NCBI GenBank assembly: GCA_038227045.1
Contig: JBBRQD010000051.1
Location: 1-37,934 of the forward strand
Direction of reading: 5' to 3'
Length of the DNA stretch: 37,934 nucleotides
Origin: JANXLS01 sp038227045
GTDB lineage: Bacteria; Planctomycetota; SZUA-567; H5-PLA8
Shown here piece after piece: positions 23,279 to 31,293 of the stretch. Both the position numbers and the translations under genes were made by a program. The notes beneath the pieces are model-generated. The model saw only the letters and a list, made by a program, of their open reading frames with translations, had not been told where the DNA came from and made no database searches. Positions within the stretch are counted from its first letter, which is position 1; every line of letters starts with the position of its first letter.

Positions 23279-24715
23279 TTACCCTACCGTCCCTTCCATC
23301 TCCAATTCAATCAACCGATTCATCTCCACCGCGTACTCCATCGGCAATTCCCGAATGAGGGGTTCGATAAACCCGGTGACGATCATTTTGGCGGCTTCTT
23401 CCTGGGTCAGACCGCGGGACATCAGGTAAAAGAGCTGCTCTTCGCTGATCTTGCTGACCGATGCTTCGTGCTCCACGCCCACTTTGTCCGCTTCCACTTC
23501 GATGTATGGATAGGTGTCGCTGCGGCTCTTGTCGTCGATGATCAGCGCGTCGCAAACGACACGGCTCTTGCTGTCGTCGGCGCCCTTCAATACCTTGCAC
23601 AGCCCGCGATACCCCGCGCGGCCGCCGTCCTTGCTGATCGACTTGCTGGTGATCAAACTCGACGTGTGCGGCGCGCAATGCACGACCTTCGCGCCCGCGT
23701 CCTGGTGTTGACCTTTGCCTGCGAACGCAATCGAGAGAATCTCGCCGCGCGCGCCTGGCTCCATCATGTACACAGCCGGATACTTGACCGTCAGTTTGCT
23801 GCCGATGTTGCCGTCGATCCACTCCATCGTCGCGTCGCGATAGGCCACTGCGCGTTTGGTGACGAGATTGTACACATTCGTCGACCAGTTCTGAATCGTG
23901 GTATACCTGCAGCGTCCACCCTTCTTGACGATGATTTCGACGACGGCCGAATGCAGCGAATCGGAGCTATATACCGGAGCGGTGCAGCCTTCGACGTAAT
24001 GCACGAATGCGCCTTCGTCGACAATGATCAGTGTCCGTTCGAACTGGCCCATGTTCTTCGCATTGATGCGGAAATAGGCCTGAAGCGGGATGTCGATCTT
24101 CACGCCCTTGGGCACGTAAATGAACGAACCGCCCGACCAGACCGCGCTGTTCAACGCGGCGAATTTATTGTCCGCGGGCGGAATGATCGTGCCCAGGTAT
24201 TCTTTTACCATTTCCGGATGTTGCTTGACCGCCTCTTCGGGCGAGAGAAACAAAACACCCTTCTCTTCCCACTGCCCCTTGAGGTTGTGGTACACAACTT
24301 CCGAATCGTATTGCGCGCCGACGCCGCCGAGAAACTTGCGCTCGTCTTCCGGGATGCCCAGCTTGTCGTACGTGCGCTTGATCTCGTCCGGCACCATGTC
24401 CCATGTGTCGTAGGATTTTTCGGACGGCTTGAGATAGTACGTAATATTGTTGTAGTCGATGCCCGACAAATCGCCGCACCAGGTCGGCGTCGGTTTCTTG
24501 AAAAAAATGTCGAGCGCGCGCAGGCGGAAATCGAGCATCCACTGCGGCTCGTTCTTCTCGCGGGAGATATCGAGCACGGTATCGCGGGTCAAGCCCTTCT
24601 TCGTCCGGAAGGAGTGCTTCTCCTCCTCGTGAAAGCCGAACTTGTACTCTTTGATAATCTCGCCCGCCGGATTGATATCGGTGGCCGCGGCTTCGCGTTG
24701 AATTTTGTCGTTCAT
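23279..24715 (-). CDS. sufB: Fe-S cluster assembly protein SufB
   Basis: SufB is the main scaffold subunit of the SufBC2D complex and receives sulfur and iron. The 478-residue protein has the family marks throughout: WMLDFRLRALDIFFKKPTP, FVGIDYNNITYYLKPSEK-like N-terminal region, GVLFLSPEEA, SGGSFIYVPKGV, MEWIDGNIGS, CAPHTSSLITSKSISKDGGRAGYRGL and FYLMSRGLTQEEAAKMIV. It is complete and in frame. It lies 76 bases after the DUF4259-like gene and before sufD, so the operon order is sufC, DUF4259-like, sufB, sufD, differing from the common sufBCD or sufCBD layouts by the insertion. Confidence 0.97.
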   Translation of the reverse strand: MNDKIQREAAATDINPAGEIIKEYKFGFHEEEKHSFRTKKGLTRDTVLDISREKNEPQWMLDFRLRALDIFFKKPTPTWCGDLSGIDYNNITYYLKPSEKSYDTWDMVPDEIKRTYDKLGIPEDERKFLGGVGAQYDSEVVYHNLKGQWEEKGVLFLSPEEAVKQHPEMVKEYLGTIIPPADNKFAALNSAVWSGGSFIYVPKGVKIDIPLQAYFRINAKNMGQFERTLIIVDEGAFVHYVEGCTAPVYSSDSLHSAVVEIIVKKGGRCRYTTIQNWSTNVYNLVTKRAVAYRDATMEWIDGNIGSKLTVKYPAVYMMEPGARGEILSIAFAGKGQHQDAGAKVVHCAPHTSSLITSKSISKDGGRAGYRGLCKVLKGADDSKSRVVCDALIIDDKSRSDTYPYIEVEADKVGVEHEASVSKISEEQLFYLMSRGLTQEEAAKMIVTGFIEPLIRELPMEYAVEMNRLIELEMEGTVG

Positions 24716-24791
24716 TGTTCGGTTCCTCTTTTTTTCGGTCCTTAATCGCCACGCTAACTTGGCAATTTTTCAATTTCTGCAATGTGTGCTC

Positions 24792-25181
24792 TTACTCCTC
24801 GTCCACATCCTCGGCATCCAAGCTCGCTTCGTATTTCTCCGCCAGATCCTGAAGCTTTCGAAACGTCTCCTCAATCACCTTGCGGCGCTGTTTGACGAAC
24901 GCTTTGTCGTCGAACTCCTCGCCCGCCTGCTCGTCAAAGACGTTCATGTACGCGGTGCGCCATTTCGTTACCACGTCCGGTTCGGGCGGCTGCGCGCTGC
25001 ACTGTTCGCACAGCACAACCAGTATCTGCACCAGCGGCATAAACTCCTGTTCACCGCCTTCGCTCACGTCGCTGTTGTACGTCAGACACGTCTGAATGCC
25101 GTCGGTAATTTCGCTGACGATATTGTCGCGCGTATCCTGCGAGCCGGCGTTGTCGAAGTTCCCCGTGCCCAATTTCGCCAT
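24792..25181 (-). CDS. DUF4259-like protein inside the suf operon
   Basis: A 129-residue acidic, helical protein. Its N-terminus LGTGNFDNAGSQD resembles the WGxGxFDND start of DUF4259 proteins, though the rest is divergent. It carries two cysteines close together (VVLCEQCSAQ), a possible metal site. GGAG lies about six bases before ATG 25181. It sits between sufC and sufB with gaps of 50 and 76 bases, so it is almost certainly co-transcribed with them. DUF4259 has no established function that I know, and a link to Fe-S assembly is inferred from position only. Confidence 0.7.
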   Translation of the reverse strand: MAKLGTGNFDNAGSQDTRDNIVSEITDGIQTCLTYNSDVSEGGEQEFMPLVQILVVLCEQCSAQPPEPDVVTKWRTAYMNVFDEQAGEEFDDKAFVKQRRKVIEETFRKLQDLAEKYEASLDAEDVDEE

Positions 25182-25231
25182 CTGTTACTCCATGCCAAAA
25201 TCGATGGCGCGTGTCTCTGAATTGTTCCGAA

Positions 25232-26038
25232 CTAAGCCGATTTTTTTATGTACTCTTGCTTAATCGACTCATACCCTTTCGCTTCCAATTCATCCACCAA
25301 CTCCGGTCCCATGCTCACGCCAATCTTGCCGTCGACCAGCAGATGCGCGTGCGTTGGCTTGATGTAATTCAAAAGCCGTTTGTAATGCGTGATGACCAGC
25401 ACACCCATGCCGTGCTCCTGAGCCAGCCGCGCCGCGCCTTCCCCGACGATTTGGAGTTTGTCCAAATCCAATCCCGAATCGGTTTCGTCGAGCATTGCCA
25501 GCGACGGCTGCAGCATCGCCATCTGCAGAATTTCCATCTGCTTCTTTTCGCCACCGGAAAAACCGTCGTTCAAATAGCGCGTGGCAAGCGTCGGATCGAT
25601 CTTCAGATTCTTCATCGCGGCCAGCAGTTTCTTTTGAAACTCCATGACCGAAAAACCGCTGGCCTTGCCCTGCGTCTTGTCAGTGGCCTTCGCGGCCGCG
25701 CCGAAGAAGCGCGCCTGGAACGCCGTGCGCAGGAAATTCGCGACCGAGACGCCCGGCACGCTGATCGGCGCCTGGAATGCCAGAAAGATGCCGGCTCGCG
25801 CCCGCGCGTCGGCTTCCATCGCCAGCAAATCTTCGCCGTTGACCCAGATCTTGCCCTGAGTGACGGTGTAATTCGGGTGTCCCGCGATGGCGTAAGCCAG
25901 CGTGCTCTTGCCGGTGCCGTTCTGGCCCAGGAGCACGTGAACTTCGCCCCTATTAATGGAAATGCTCAGACCCTTGAGAATCTCTTTTTCGGCGACTTTG
26001 ACGTGCAAATTTTCAACTTTTAGCAGCGGTGTGCTCAT
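25232..26038 (-). CDS. sufC: Fe-S cluster assembly ATPase SufC
   Basis: The cytoplasmic ABC-type ATPase of the SufBC2D complex; ATP binding drives the structural change that exposes the cluster site. Walker A GQNGTGKST, SufC-typical GVSVANFLRTA, signature FSGGEKKQMEIL and Walker B LAMLDETDSGLDLD are all present, and the C-terminal TPTHAHLLVDGKI region fits the family. Length 268 is slightly above the usual 250. It begins 12 bases after the Rrf2 regulator, with AAGGA upstream of ATG 26038, so it is the first structural gene of the regulated operon. Confidence 0.97.
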   Translation of the reverse strand: MSTPLLKVENLHVKVAEKEILKGLSISINRGEVHVLLGQNGTGKSTLAYAIAGHPNYTVTQGKIWVNGEDLLAMEADARARAGIFLAFQAPISVPGVSVANFLRTAFQARFFGAAAKATDKTQGKASGFSVMEFQKKLLAAMKNLKIDPTLATRYLNDGFSGGEKKQMEILQMAMLQPSLAMLDETDSGLDLDKLQIVGEGAARLAQEHGMGVLVITHYKRLLNYIKPTHAHLLVDGKIGVSMGPELVDELEAKGYESIKQEYIKKSA

Positions 26039-26050
26039 GTACTTTCCTTC

Positions 26051-26569
26051 TTATTGACTGATTTGACCCAAAACATTACTGACACTCTGAATTTCGTTAT
26101 TTTCGATCTTCTCACTCTTCTCAATGCTGTGCGTCATGTGCGGCGCGGTCCACTGAGCCTCCGCGGCGCTGTGATGCACGACGTCTTGCAGCGTGACCTT
26201 TGAAAGCACCTCTTGCATTTTCCGTTCCGCTTCCGAAAATGTCGCGAGAATCAGGCACTTCGGCCCCAGCCGGCACATCTTGGTGCTGGCATTGCACTCG
26301 TACATCGGCGACGCGCCTTCAAAAACCATCGCGATGTCGCGCAACGTGATCTGCACGGGTTGCCGCCCCAGAGCGTATCCGCCCTTGGAGCCGCGATGAG
26401 AGCGCAGCAATCCGGCCTTGACAAGCTGCTGGAATATTTTTGCAAGATATGACGGCGAAACGTGTTGCGCATTCGCCACTTCATCGACGGAGAAATCCTC
26501 GATCTGGGAGTTTGCGGCCATATAGAAGAGGCTGTCGATGGCTAATTCGGTACTCTGCGAATAACGCAT
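26051..26569 (-). CDS. Rrf2-family, probably Fe-S sensing, regulator of the suf operon
   Basis: A 172-residue IscR-like transcription factor. The N-terminal winged helix (MRYSQSTELAIDSLFYMA, VSPSYLAKIFQQLVKAGLLRSHRGSKGGY) is typical of Rrf2. Cys92, Cys99 and Cys105 (YECNASTKMCRLGPKCL) match the three-cysteine cluster site of IscR-type sensors. As first gene of the suf operon it is likely to sense Fe-S status and adjust its own promoter, which overlaps two palindromes. The C-terminal 40 residues are an extension of moderate charge. It could be called iscR- or sufR-like; I leave the symbol open. Confidence 0.93.
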   Translation of the reverse strand: MRYSQSTELAIDSLFYMAANSQIEDFSVDEVANAQHVSPSYLAKIFQQLVKAGLLRSHRGSKGGYALGRQPVQITLRDIAMVFEGASPMYECNASTKMCRLGPKCLILATFSEAERKMQEVLSKVTLQDVVHHSAAEAQWTAPHMTHSIEKSEKIENNEIQSVSNVLGQISQ

Positions 26570-26597
26570 TGGAGTGCTCCACGTGTCCTGAACATGA

Positions 26598-26625
26598 AGT
26601 ATGCCGCGTCATTTGGGTTTGTCAA
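26598..26625 (-). promoter_or_regulatory. Probable suf operon promoter
   Basis: On the minus strand a perfect TTGACA (26620-26625) and CATACT (26598-26603) are 16 bases apart, 28 bases before the Rrf2 start. The -35 box lies inside the palindrome at 26619-26630, so a bound regulator would block RNA polymerase. Confidence 0.55.
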
Positions 26626-26647
26626 GACAATAACGACAATAGTTGTC
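26619..26647. promoter_or_regulatory. Candidate Rrf2 operator: two palindromes
   Basis: TTGTC-AA-GACAA (26619-26630) and GACAA-TAG-TTGTC (26635-26647) are perfect inverted repeats sharing the same five-base half site. They overlap or abut the -35 box of the suf promoter. Binding by the adjacent Rrf2 protein is inferred. The remaining bases of the spacer to 26743 are AT-rich with no gene. Confidence 0.5.
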
Positions 26648-26743
26648 TGAATTGGACGGGATTGACTTATGAGATTCCGAGCTCATCGGTTCTCACGGCA
26701 CGAACTGATTCGGTTAAAATATTCATAACATTTATATTATCAA

Positions 26744-27886
26744 TTACTTAGACAATTGAATCTTGTCCCATATTTCGCCCTTAACCGTGACCGTAAAGCA
26801 ATCGATTTTATTGCCGTCCACGTCGATCACGCACATAAATTGGTCCGGCTTGTCCGTGATCTTGTTCGGCTGGCCGTCGTTCTTGTGCAACATATAGCGC
26901 TTGTCCGAGTCCGCTTTGCCAAACGTTTCGAGCATTCCGTAATAGTACACGTCTTCGGGCAGCGCTTCACTCAGGCGTTTGGCGGCATAAATCGTCGCAC
27001 CTCCGCCGGCGCTGACGAAGTACGGAATCCCGTTGCGCACCGTTCGGTAATATCCATGGTCGTGGCCAGAGAAGACCGCCTTCACCCCGTATTGCTTGAA
27101 GAGCTTTGTGATCGGTGTCTCAATGTTGGGAACATCGTCGGTGCCCTTCGCGCCAATTGTGTAAAAGGGGACGTGATTTAAGATGAAAATGTGCTTCTTA
27201 GCCTCGACACCCTTCTTCAACTCCGCCTCAAGCCACTTGAACTGCTCTCCCACCGGATGGCGAAATGGCAGCACAATGAAATAGCAGTTTCGAAAGGTGA
27301 AACTGTAATGATCATCATCGAGGTTATAGAAGCGTTTGAAATTCTCGATGCCCGTCTGCTGATTGTGCCGCAACTGGTCTTTCACGGTCTTGTTGGTAAA
27401 AACGGGGTTCCCCGCGACTTCGTGATTGCCGATCGCCGGCCACCACGGGCGTTTGCGCATGGACTGTCCGAGTTCATTGGTCAGTAGTTGGTAATATCCC
27501 GGCCCGACTTTACCACCCCCGCTCTGAACCATGTCACCGGTCGTCAACACGAAATCGGGGTTTACCGTTTCCTCGACGTATTTCATGAACGCAGGCAAAG
27601 TTGTCGCATGTTTCGTATCACCGAGCGCCGCGAAGCGGAACTTGTCGCTCGTGATGCGCTCGCTGAGTTTTTCCATCAACGGTTTGGGGTCGAAGGGCCG
27701 CTCGTCCGGCGGCGGCACGACATCGACATTGATTCCGGCGAGTCGGGGATCCTCGATCGGCGTTTTCCGCGAGGCAAACCAACCGCTTCCGCCCAAAATC
27801 ACAGCAGCAAGAATGCCCACAAGCGCTACTCTCAATATTGATCCGTCCGGCTGTGTGCCGTGTGCCATCTCAACTCTCCATTTCAC
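26744..27886 (-). CDS. Membrane-anchored calcineurin-like phosphoesterase, second of tandem pair
   Basis: A 380-residue metallophosphoesterase related to purple acid phosphatases. One hydrophobic segment (VALVGILAAVILGGSGWFA, residues about 20-38) acts as signal anchor. Motifs in order are LGDTKHA, LTTGDMV, AIGNHEVAG, FILNHVPFY and FSGHDHGYYRT, giving the two-metal site. The first motif has D-x-K-H rather than D-x-H. It is clearly a paralogue of the gene 6 bases upstream, with the same C-terminal domain (YMLHKNDGQPNKITDKPDQF, VIDVDGNKIDCFTV). The substrate is unknown; the exported location suggests a phosphate-scavenging or envelope role. The longest frame starts at 27886; ATG 27868 (MAHGTQP) is an alternative. 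Confidence 0.88.
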   Translation of the reverse strand: MKWRVEMAHGTQPDGSILRVALVGILAAVILGGSGWFASRKTPIEDPRLAGINVDVVPPPDERPFDPKPLMEKLSERITSDKFRFAALGDTKHATTLPAFMKYVEETVNPDFVLTTGDMVQSGGGKVGPGYYQLLTNELGQSMRKRPWWPAIGNHEVAGNPVFTNKTVKDQLRHNQQTGIENFKRFYNLDDDHYSFTFRNCYFIVLPFRHPVGEQFKWLEAELKKGVEAKKHIFILNHVPFYTIGAKGTDDVPNIETPITKLFKQYGVKAVFSGHDHGYYRTVRNGIPYFVSAGGGATIYAAKRLSEALPEDVYYYGMLETFGKADSDKRYMLHKNDGQPNKITDKPDQFMCVIDVDGNKIDCFTVTVKGEIWDKIQLSK

Positions 27887-27892
27887 TTTGAA

Positions 27893-28981
27893 TTACTTCG
27901 ACAATTGAAGCTCGTCCCACTTCTCGCCCTTCGGCGTGACGGTGAAACAATTGATGCTGTCGCCATCCACGTCCACCACACACATGAACTGATCGGGCTT
28001 GTCCGTGATCTTGTCAGGCGTGCCGTCATTCCGGTGCAGAATATATCTGGGTTCCTTCGATCCCCTTAAAAACGACGTTGGATCGCCGTAGTAATAGACG
28101 TCTTCCGGCAGTGCCTCGTTGATCCGCAATCCCGGATAAATCTTCGCTCCGCCGCCCGCGCTGGTCATGTACGGAATGCCGCTTCGCACCGTCCGGTAGA
28201 AGCCATGATCGTGACCTGAGAAGACCGCCTTCACGCCGTACTTCTGGAACAAGGCCGTGATCTCCGTCTCCTTGTTCGGCACCTGAAATGCAGGTTTCAA
28301 ACCCACTGTAAAAAATGGCGAATGATTGAAGACGAAGATATGCTTCTTTCCTTCGGACGCTTTTTTCAATTCCTCTTCAAGCCATTCGATCTGCTTGCCG
28401 GCGGGATAGCGAAACGGCAGTGCGATGAAAAAACAATTGCGGCAGGAAAAGCTGTAGTAATCGTCTTCGAGCTTGTAGAACTTTTTGAAATTCTCCGTGC
28501 CCGTCGCCTGATTTTTCCGCATCTGTTCGCTGTCGTCCCTGAGCGCGTCCCGGCCCGTGATCGGTCCACCCGCCAATTCGTGATTGCCGATCGCCGGCCA
28601 CCACGGACGCTTGCGCATTTGATCGCCGGCCTCTTCGGACAGCATTTCATAATAGCCCGGACCGCTTGTGCCTCCGCCTGCGCTGACCATGTCGCCGGTC
28701 GTCAGCACGAAATCGGGGTTGACAGTTTCATCGAGATATTTCAGATACGCAGGAAGCGTTTTGGCGTGTTTCGCATCGCCCAGCACGACAAAGCGGAATT
28801 TGTCGGTCTTCAGCCGCTCGTTGACCTTCTCCATCAGCGGCTTGGGATCGAACGGCTCGATGCCCGGTGGCGGCACGGTCAAGACATTTTTGTTGACGTC
28901 AGGTTCCTTTTCCTTCTCAAGCGCCGCAATATTTGAAATGTGAAGCAGACAAATTGAAATCAACAGTGCGCGCAAATACAT
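27893..28981 (-). CDS. Exported calcineurin-like phosphoesterase, first of tandem pair
   Basis: A 362-residue exported metallophosphoesterase with a signal peptide at residues 1-20 (MYLRALLISICLLHISNIAA). Motifs are LGDAKHA, LTTGDMVSAGGG, AIGNHELAG, FVFNHSPFFTVG and FSGHDHGFYRT. The C-terminal domain (YILHRNDGTPDKITDKPDQF, VVDVDGDSINCFTV) matches that of the downstream copy. Similarity runs along the whole length, so the pair arose by tandem duplication. The two now differ in export signal: cleavable here and an anchor in the other, so they may act at different sites in the envelope. It is the promoter-proximal member. Confidence 0.9.
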   Translation of the reverse strand: MYLRALLISICLLHISNIAALEKEKEPDVNKNVLTVPPPGIEPFDPKPLMEKVNERLKTDKFRFVVLGDAKHAKTLPAYLKYLDETVNPDFVLTTGDMVSAGGGTSGPGYYEMLSEEAGDQMRKRPWWPAIGNHELAGGPITGRDALRDDSEQMRKNQATGTENFKKFYKLEDDYYSFSCRNCFFIALPFRYPAGKQIEWLEEELKKASEGKKHIFVFNHSPFFTVGLKPAFQVPNKETEITALFQKYGVKAVFSGHDHGFYRTVRSGIPYMTSAGGGAKIYPGLRINEALPEDVYYYGDPTSFLRGSKEPRYILHRNDGTPDKITDKPDQFMCVVDVDGDSINCFTVTPKGEKWDELQLSK

Positions 28982-29028
28982 AGGTTTCTCAGTCGTTAGT
29001 GGTTAGGACTACAACGCAATTCGTTTTT

Positions 29029-29252
29029 CACCCCGGAAGGGGTGCAAGCTATTAGCCGGTGGTTGAGGCTGTACTCGACCGACACCACCGGACACAACAC
29101 CCCAATTCGTCCCGCATCCCGGAGGGATGCCAGCATCGGTCGCGAAATCGGCTGGCATCCCTCCGGGATGCAAATCGATTTTGAATTCAATCCGGTGGTG
29201 TCGGCCGGGTACGGCCTTAACCACCGGCTAATTGCTATAATCCCTTCGGGAT
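29029..29252. repeat. Nested palindrome with flanking hairpins
   Basis: This fills most of the gene-free stretch 28982-29316. Outer arms 29051-29092 and 29191-29232 match at 38 of 42 positions. Inside them a perfect 21-base inverted repeat (29114-29134, 29151-29171; gcatcccggagggatgccag) encloses a 16-base loop. Short hairpins flank the whole: caccccggaaggggtg (29029-29044) and atcccttcgggat (29240-29252). The mismatches in the outer arms are all transitions that keep G-U pairs in one RNA strand, which hints at selection on structure. No open frame or tRNA-like fold is present. Confidence 0.88.
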
Positions 29253-29278
29253 ATCTAAAAAAACAAACGTGCGTCTGT

Positions 29279-29310
29279 CCTTTGCGTACATCTGCGTCTC
29301 TGCGGTGAAA
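29279..29310. repeat. CTTTGCG/TCTGCG patchwork repeat, copy 2
   Basis: cctttgcgtacatctgcgtc continues with tctgcggtgaaa to 29310, seven bases after which lies the stop of the DUF6941-like gene. It is related to copies at 5555-5585 and 35562-35600. Confidence 0.55.
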
Positions 29311-29316
29311 AATCCA

Positions 29317-29721
29317 TCAACCCGCCGCCGGCTGTTGCTCCACTTTCTGGACATTGAGTTTCCGCGACGCCAGCAGTTCCGGGCCTGTCCAGAATTCGAT
29401 CGAATATACGCCCGGCTTCGGAAAGCGGATTTGCTGGAGCTGAAAGACCAGTTCGCCGACGCTCGCCGGGCCGCCGAAATCGATCTGACCCGGAAGATCG
29501 AAAACGGTGTCGTTATCGTCAAGCCCAATCATGCGCAGTTTGCACTGCACGCGCCCGCGCCCTTCCGTAATCGCGATATACACGCACAACGACGGATGCG
29601 TACACGGAAAATTGTTCGAAAAAATGCCGTTGAACGTGCCAATCAACGACAACTTGTTCGTGCCTTGCTCGCGGATCACCGTGTCCGACAGAATGATCGC
29701 GAGGACGATGGGTTTTAACAT
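29317..29721 (-). CDS. DUF6941-like small protein
   Basis: A 134-residue protein starting at ATG 29721 (a GTG two codons earlier, 29727, is possible). The pattern LKPIVLAIILSDTVIREQGTNK at the start, the FSNNFPCTHPSLCVYIAITEG block and GVYSIEFWTGPELLASRKLNV at the end resemble small beta-sandwich proteins grouped as DUF6941, which is the best match I can offer from memory. It has no cleavable signal peptide, so it is likely cytoplasmic. It follows the phosphofructokinase gene by 64 bases on the same strand and may be co-transcribed. Function is unknown. Confidence 0.6.
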   Translation of the reverse strand: MLKPIVLAIILSDTVIREQGTNKLSLIGTFNGIFSNNFPCTHPSLCVYIAITEGRGRVQCKLRMIGLDDNDTVFDLPGQIDFGGPASVGELVFQLQQIRFPKPGVYSIEFWTGPELLASRKLNVQKVEQQPAAG

Positions 29722-29741
29722 GGTCACGGTTCCAATTCCGG

Positions 29742-29785
29742 GTTTAACAAACCTTCAACCTTTAACTTTCAAACCTTCAACCCTT
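29742..29785. repeat. AACCTTCAACCTTTAAC-type spacer
   Basis: The gap between the phosphofructokinase stop and the DUF6941-like gene is made of imperfect repeats of aaccttcaa and cctttaac. It resembles the CCCTAA-like spacer at 11087-11110 in style, though not in exact sequence. Confidence 0.45.
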
Positions 29786-31057
29786 TTATTTCTTCCACTC
29801 GCCGCATTTCTTCGCAATCGACTTGCGCTTCAACCGCACATATACCGGCAGACCGTCCGCGTCCATCGGCACTTTCACTTCGCCTTGAACCAGCGGCTCC
29901 AGATACGTACGGAATTTCTTCGAAATGCCGGTTCCTTCTTCATTCATGAAATCGCGAGGCAGCATCGATTCGCCGTTCGCCACGTCGCTGAGCTTCGCCA
30001 GGCCGGTCATGCACGAATACGGCTTATTGCTCTTGCGGACAAGCGTGACCATCTGCCCGGTGACGCCCTTGGCCGCGTGTTTGACGGCGTCCTGCCCGCA
30101 CCTGAACGCTTCGTCGATATCCGTCTTGCTGGCCCAATGCATACCGGCGCGCTGCACCGTGCCCACTCTGTTGCGGCGCGCTTTCACACCCAGTTCCCGT
30201 TCGATGAAATCGGCCAGAAATTCACCGACGCCGCCGAGTTGCTTGTGTCCAAACGCATCCGCGCCGAACTGCCCGCCGATCTCCGCGAAATACTCGCCCT
30301 TCTCGTTCTTGCAGCCTTCGCACACGACGATGACGGCGCGGCCAATAGACTTGAGGCACGCGCGGATTTGATTGCAGATGACATTCAATGAAACGGGAAT
30401 TTCCGGAACGTAAATCAGATGCGGTGCGTCTTCGCCATCGCGCGCGGCCAGCCCGCACCCCGCGGCAATCCAGCCCGCGTTGCGCCCCATGACTTCCTGC
30501 ACGGTGACCGTGTCGGTCGTGTACAGCGCTTCGGTGTCCTTGCCGGCTTCCATGACCATCGTCGCATTGTATTTGACGACGCTTCCATAGCCGGGGCAAT
30601 GGTCGGTGCAGGCCAGATCGTTGTCGATGGTCTTGGGAATTCCCATCACGGCGATTTCATAATTTTTTTCGCGTGCAAGGCGCGCGACTTTGTCGGCCGT
30701 ATCCATGCTGTCGTTGCCGCCCGCATAAAAGAAAAAACGGATGTTGTGCGCGGCAAAAACTTCGACGATCCGCGCGAAATCGGCATCCGTTTTAACTTTG
30801 TACCGGCAGGATCCCGCCGCCGCCGCGGGAGTCAGGCGCAAGCCCTTCAAGTCCTCCAATTTCTCCTTGCCAAAATCAAAAAGTTCTTCCTGCAGCACAC
30901 CGAGAATCCCGTTCTTCGCGCCATAAATAGTCTTAAAGATTTTCTTGTGCTTCATCGCTTCGAGGACGCCGCCGGCCAGCGACGAATTAATGACGGCGGT
31001 CGGCCCGCCCGACTGGGCGAAAACGGCGTTGGCGGAAATGGTGGTGGCCTTGGACAT
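29786..31057 (-). CDS. pfp: Pyrophosphate-type 6-phosphofructokinase
   Basis: A phosphofructokinase interconverting fructose 6-phosphate and fructose 1,6-bisphosphate in central glycolysis. GGPTAVINSS near the start, FYAGGNDSMDTA (with Asp in the position that favours pyrophosphate over ATP), MGIPKTIDNDL (catalytic Asp) and GRNAGWIAAG identify the family. The frame opens at 31117, but ATG 31057 (MSKATTISANAVFAQSGG) is the likely start and gives 423 residues, a usual length. Donor specificity is inferred from the GGND motif and not certain. A PPi-dependent enzyme would let glycolysis run reversibly with less ATP cost. It is followed by the DUF6941-like gene. Confidence 0.9.
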   Translation of the reverse strand: MSKATTISANAVFAQSGGPTAVINSSLAGGVLEAMKHKKIFKTIYGAKNGILGVLQEELFDFGKEKLEDLKGLRLTPAAAAGSCRYKVKTDADFARIVEVFAAHNIRFFFYAGGNDSMDTADKVARLAREKNYEIAVMGIPKTIDNDLACTDHCPGYGSVVKYNATMVMEAGKDTEALYTTDTVTVQEVMGRNAGWIAAGCGLAARDGEDAPHLIYVPEIPVSLNVICNQIRACLKSIGRAVIVVCEGCKNEKGEYFAEIGGQFGADAFGHKQLGGVGEFLADFIERELGVKARRNRVGTVQRAGMHWASKTDIDEAFRCGQDAVKHAAKGVTGQMVTLVRKSNKPYSCMTGLAKLSDVANGESMLPRDFMNEEGTGISKKFRTYLEPLVQGEVKVPMDADGLPVYVRLKRKSIAKKCGEWKK

Positions 31058-31164
31058 ACTTCGCGAGCGGCTCCAATCAAGGGCGGTCAATGTAATCCGA
31101 TTAAACACGATTTCCAAACGAAAAACGCCTTGCGATTCTCAACACAATTGTGAGGGAAGTTTTC

Positions 31165-31277
31165 AACACAAAGGCACGAAGACACCAAGACACGAAGAAT
31201 GACGTTAAAAAGTGGACTGAATTAGACTCCAACTCCCTGCATTCCTTTGTGCCTTGGTGTCTTCGTGCCTTTGTGTT
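31165..31277. repeat. Inverted repeat of the ACACAAAGGCACGAAGACAC family
   Basis: Arms 31165-31197 and 31245-31277 match at 31 of 33 positions with a 47-base loop. It lies 16 bases before the permease ATG. The open frame that continues upstream of 31294 is this repeat being read as protein and is not part of the gene. Confidence 0.88.
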
Positions 31278-31293
31278 AAAAACCCCTCTAATC

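Noticed and set aside
23132..24745. 537-residue frame antisense to sufB
   Set aside because: sufB is unmistakable on the other strand, and this frame has no recognisable domain.
29114..29171. Two copies of a 21-base word, considered as CRISPR repeats
   Set aside because: They are inverted, not direct, there are only two, and no cas gene is present; this is the inner hairpin of a palindrome.
31150..31293. 48-residue N-terminal extension of the FtsX-like permease
   Set aside because: It is translated from an inverted repeat, and the family start with its first helix fits ATG 31294.
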